Assembly: GCA_963769435.1 (NCBI GenBank)
Contig: CAVYLN010000002.1
Span: 682,001 to 746,000, forward strand
Direction: 5' to 3'
From: JADKAV01 sp963769435
Lineage (GTDB): Bacteria > Actinomycetota > Actinomycetes > S36-B12 > UBA10799
DNA length: 64,000 nt
Position numbers and translations under genes: made by a program
The notes under the pieces: model-generated
Told to the model about the DNA's origin: nothing
What the model saw: only the letters and a program-made list of their open reading frames with translations
Database searches by the model: none
Part shown: positions 62,746 through 64,000 of the stretch, in pieces
How the letters are laid out: every line of letters begins with the position of its first letter
Position numbering within the stretch: position 1 is the stretch's first letter

Positions 62746-63530
62746 TGCGGACCCCCTTCGTCGCCATGGCGCTGCGACTCGGCGCGGAACGCCTCGGCAC
62801 CGGCATTGAAGGAGCGGAAGAACCGCTGAACATCCAACTCCGACATGCCGTCGGCGAGCAACCGCGCGGCCAGGGACTCGGTGTTCGGGCTGTCCTGCGG
62901 TCCGAAGCAGCCGTAGCAGCCTCGATGGAAACTCGGGCACAGCGCGCCGCACCCGGCCTGGGTCACCGGACCCAGACACGGGGTGCCATGCGCCACCGCC
63001 ACGCAGACCGCCCCCCGTCGCTTGCACTCGACGCAGACGCTGTAGGTCGGAATCCGGGGCTGCCGACCCTGGACGTAGGCCGCGACCACTTCGAGGAGTT
63101 GACTCCGGTCGATGGGGCACCCGCGCAGTTGGAAGTCGACGGTGACGTGAGCGGCGATGGGGGTGGAGCGATCCAGCGTGCTGATGTACTCGGGGTGCGC
63201 GTACACGATGGAGGTGAACTCCTCCACGTCGGCGAAGTTGCGCAGCGCCTGGATCCCTCCGCTGGTCGCGCACGCCCCGATCGTGATCAGGTTCTTCGAG
63301 ATCTCCCGCACGTGCTGGATCCGTTGGGCGTCGTGGGCGGTGGTGATCGATCCCTCCACCAGGCTCACGTCGTAAGGCCCTTCCACCTCGGCGCTGGTGG
63401 CCTCTGGGAAGTATGCGATCTCCACGGCTTCGGCGACCGCGAGCAGTTCTTGTTCACAGTTGAGCAGGCTCAGTTGGCACCCGTCGCACGAGGCGAACTT
63501 CCAGACGGCCAGTTTCGGATGTGCTGTCAT
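62742..63530 (-). CDS. hyhS: NiFe hydrogenase small (delta) subunit, group 3b-like
   Basis: 262-residue iron-sulfur subunit. The proximal-cluster cysteines are in KFASCDGCQLSLLNC, GACATSGG and RGCPID, and a distal cluster group is CVECKRRGAVCV, CLGPVTQAGCGALCPSF and GCYGCFGP. There is no Tat signal, in line with a cytoplasmic enzyme. ATG 63530 overlaps the reductase gene's stop by a base (TGATG), so translation is coupled. Confidence 0.9.
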   Translation of the reverse strand: MTAHPKLAVWKFASCDGCQLSLLNCEQELLAVAEAVEIAYFPEATSAEVEGPYDVSLVEGSITTAHDAQRIQHVREISKNLITIGACATSGGIQALRNFADVEEFTSIVYAHPEYISTLDRSTPIAAHVTVDFQLRGCPIDRSQLLEVVAAYVQGRQPRIPTYSVCVECKRRGAVCVAVAHGTPCLGPVTQAGCGALCPSFHRGCYGCFGPQDSPNTESLAARLLADGMSELDVQRFFRSFNAGAEAFRAESQRHGDEGGPQ

Positions 63531-64000
63531 CACAACTCCCACACGTCCATGAGCGGGGCGAGCCGGTCATAACTGAGTACGGGGCCGTCGACGCACAGGA
63601 AGAACTCACGAAGCTGGCAGTGGCCACACAGGCCAACGCCGCACTTCATGTTGCGCTCCATGGACAGACGCAGTCTGTGGGAGGGCACTCCGCGACCGCG
63701 CAGCGCGTTGACCGTCAGCGTCATCATGATCTCCGGGCCGCAGATCAACGCCGTTGTGCGGGGCGGATCGAAGCCGGCGCGACTGATCAACTTCGTGACC
63801 GGCCCCACGCGGCCCCGCCAGGAGGGCGGCGCATAGTCGACGGTGATCTCCACGTCCATCTCGTACTCTTCAGCCCATCGGCCGAGGTCTTGTGCGAAGA
63901 GCACATCAGCTGGCGACCGGGCCCCGTACAGCAGCACAACGCGGTCATACTGATCGCGGCGGTCGGCGATCTCCCACAGCGCCGGGCGCAGAGGCGCGAG
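63530..64000 (-). CDS. hyhG: Hydrogenase FAD/NAD(P)-binding (gamma) subunit, 5' part outside window
   Basis: C-terminal 156 residues of an iron-sulfur flavoprotein reductase of the dihydroorotate dehydrogenase B electron-transfer type. LLYGARSPADVLF and ALICGPEIMMTLTVNAL fit the NAD(P)-binding half, and the 2Fe-2S cluster cysteines are in MKCGVGLCGHCQL and LCVDGPVLSYD. The frame is open to base 64000 and must start beyond the window. It passes electrons between NADP(H) and the hydrogenase cores encoded downstream in the operon. Confidence 0.87.
   Translation of the reverse strand, partial: LAPLRPALWEIADRRDQYDRVVLLYGARSPADVLFAQDLGRWAEEYEMDVEITVDYAPPSWRGRVGPVTKLISRAGFDPPRTTALICGPEIMMTLTVNALRGRGVPSHRLRLSMERNMKCGVGLCGHCQLREFFLCVDGPVLSYDRLAPLMDVWEL

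Overview
The window is high-GC, densely packed, double-strand-coding DNA from an actinobacterium (Actinomycetota). Pointers to that are a PucR-type regulator beside a DesA3-like desaturase/reductase pair, an MhuD-like heme monooxygenase, a Sap-like (GAP) membrane protein, an EF-G2 paralogue, a ydaO c-di-AMP riboswitch before an NlpC/P60 gene, and several GTG or probably leaderless starts. I cannot place it in an order. I found no rRNA, tRNA, CRISPR array, phage or conventional insertion sequence.

Layout. 1-11 kb: the end of fumC, an FAD monooxygenase, a cupin, the desaturase locus, a PAS-GGDEF-EAL protein and small hypotheticals. 12-13.2 kb: a wHTH + DUF559-type nuclease gene between two 90-bp palindromic repeats (family B). 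13.2-24.4 kb: an ArsR/SRPBCC pair, a carotenoid-type membrane protein, two secreted serine hydrolases, a NYN/OST-HTH protein, a response regulator, a glycosyltransferase and a large secreted hydrolase. 24.4-33 kb: lipid and acyl-CoA metabolism (HMG-CoA reductase, hydroxyacid-oxoacid transhydrogenase, thioesterase; then a TetR-controlled acyl-CoA dehydrogenase/MaoC/SDR operon). 33-44 kb: alpha-fucosidase, polyphosphate:AMP phosphotransferase, an aminotransferase/cyclodeaminase/EamA operon with an XRE-cupin regulator, the MhuD-like enzyme and an SGNH hydrolase. 44-52 kb: EF-G2, a membrane GGDEF protein, PhzF, DedA and YciO. 52-53.1 kb: a second wHTH + DUF559 gene between two ~97-bp repeats of another family (A). 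53.2-61 kb: riboswitch and cell-wall peptidase, PadR regulator, PAS-GGDEF protein, Vps62-like protein, a second peptidase-like secreted protein. 61-64 kb: a NiFe hydrogenase operon of the 3b type running off the right edge.

The main hunt result is the repeated architecture of the two DUF559 genes. The proteins align without gaps (156 of 298 identical positions by hand count), yet each is bracketed by its own pair of palindromic elements in direct orientation. A further family-A copy stands alone at 6.9 kb. This looks like a gene plus cognate-palindrome unit, comparable in logic to RAYT/REP systems but with a different protein family; its function and mobility are inference.

A caution: nine genes here are broken by a total of eleven frameshifts, and every one is repaired by deleting exactly one base. 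This points to insertion-type sequencing error more than to real gene decay. I list those genes as frameshifted CDS spanning the repaired reading frame.
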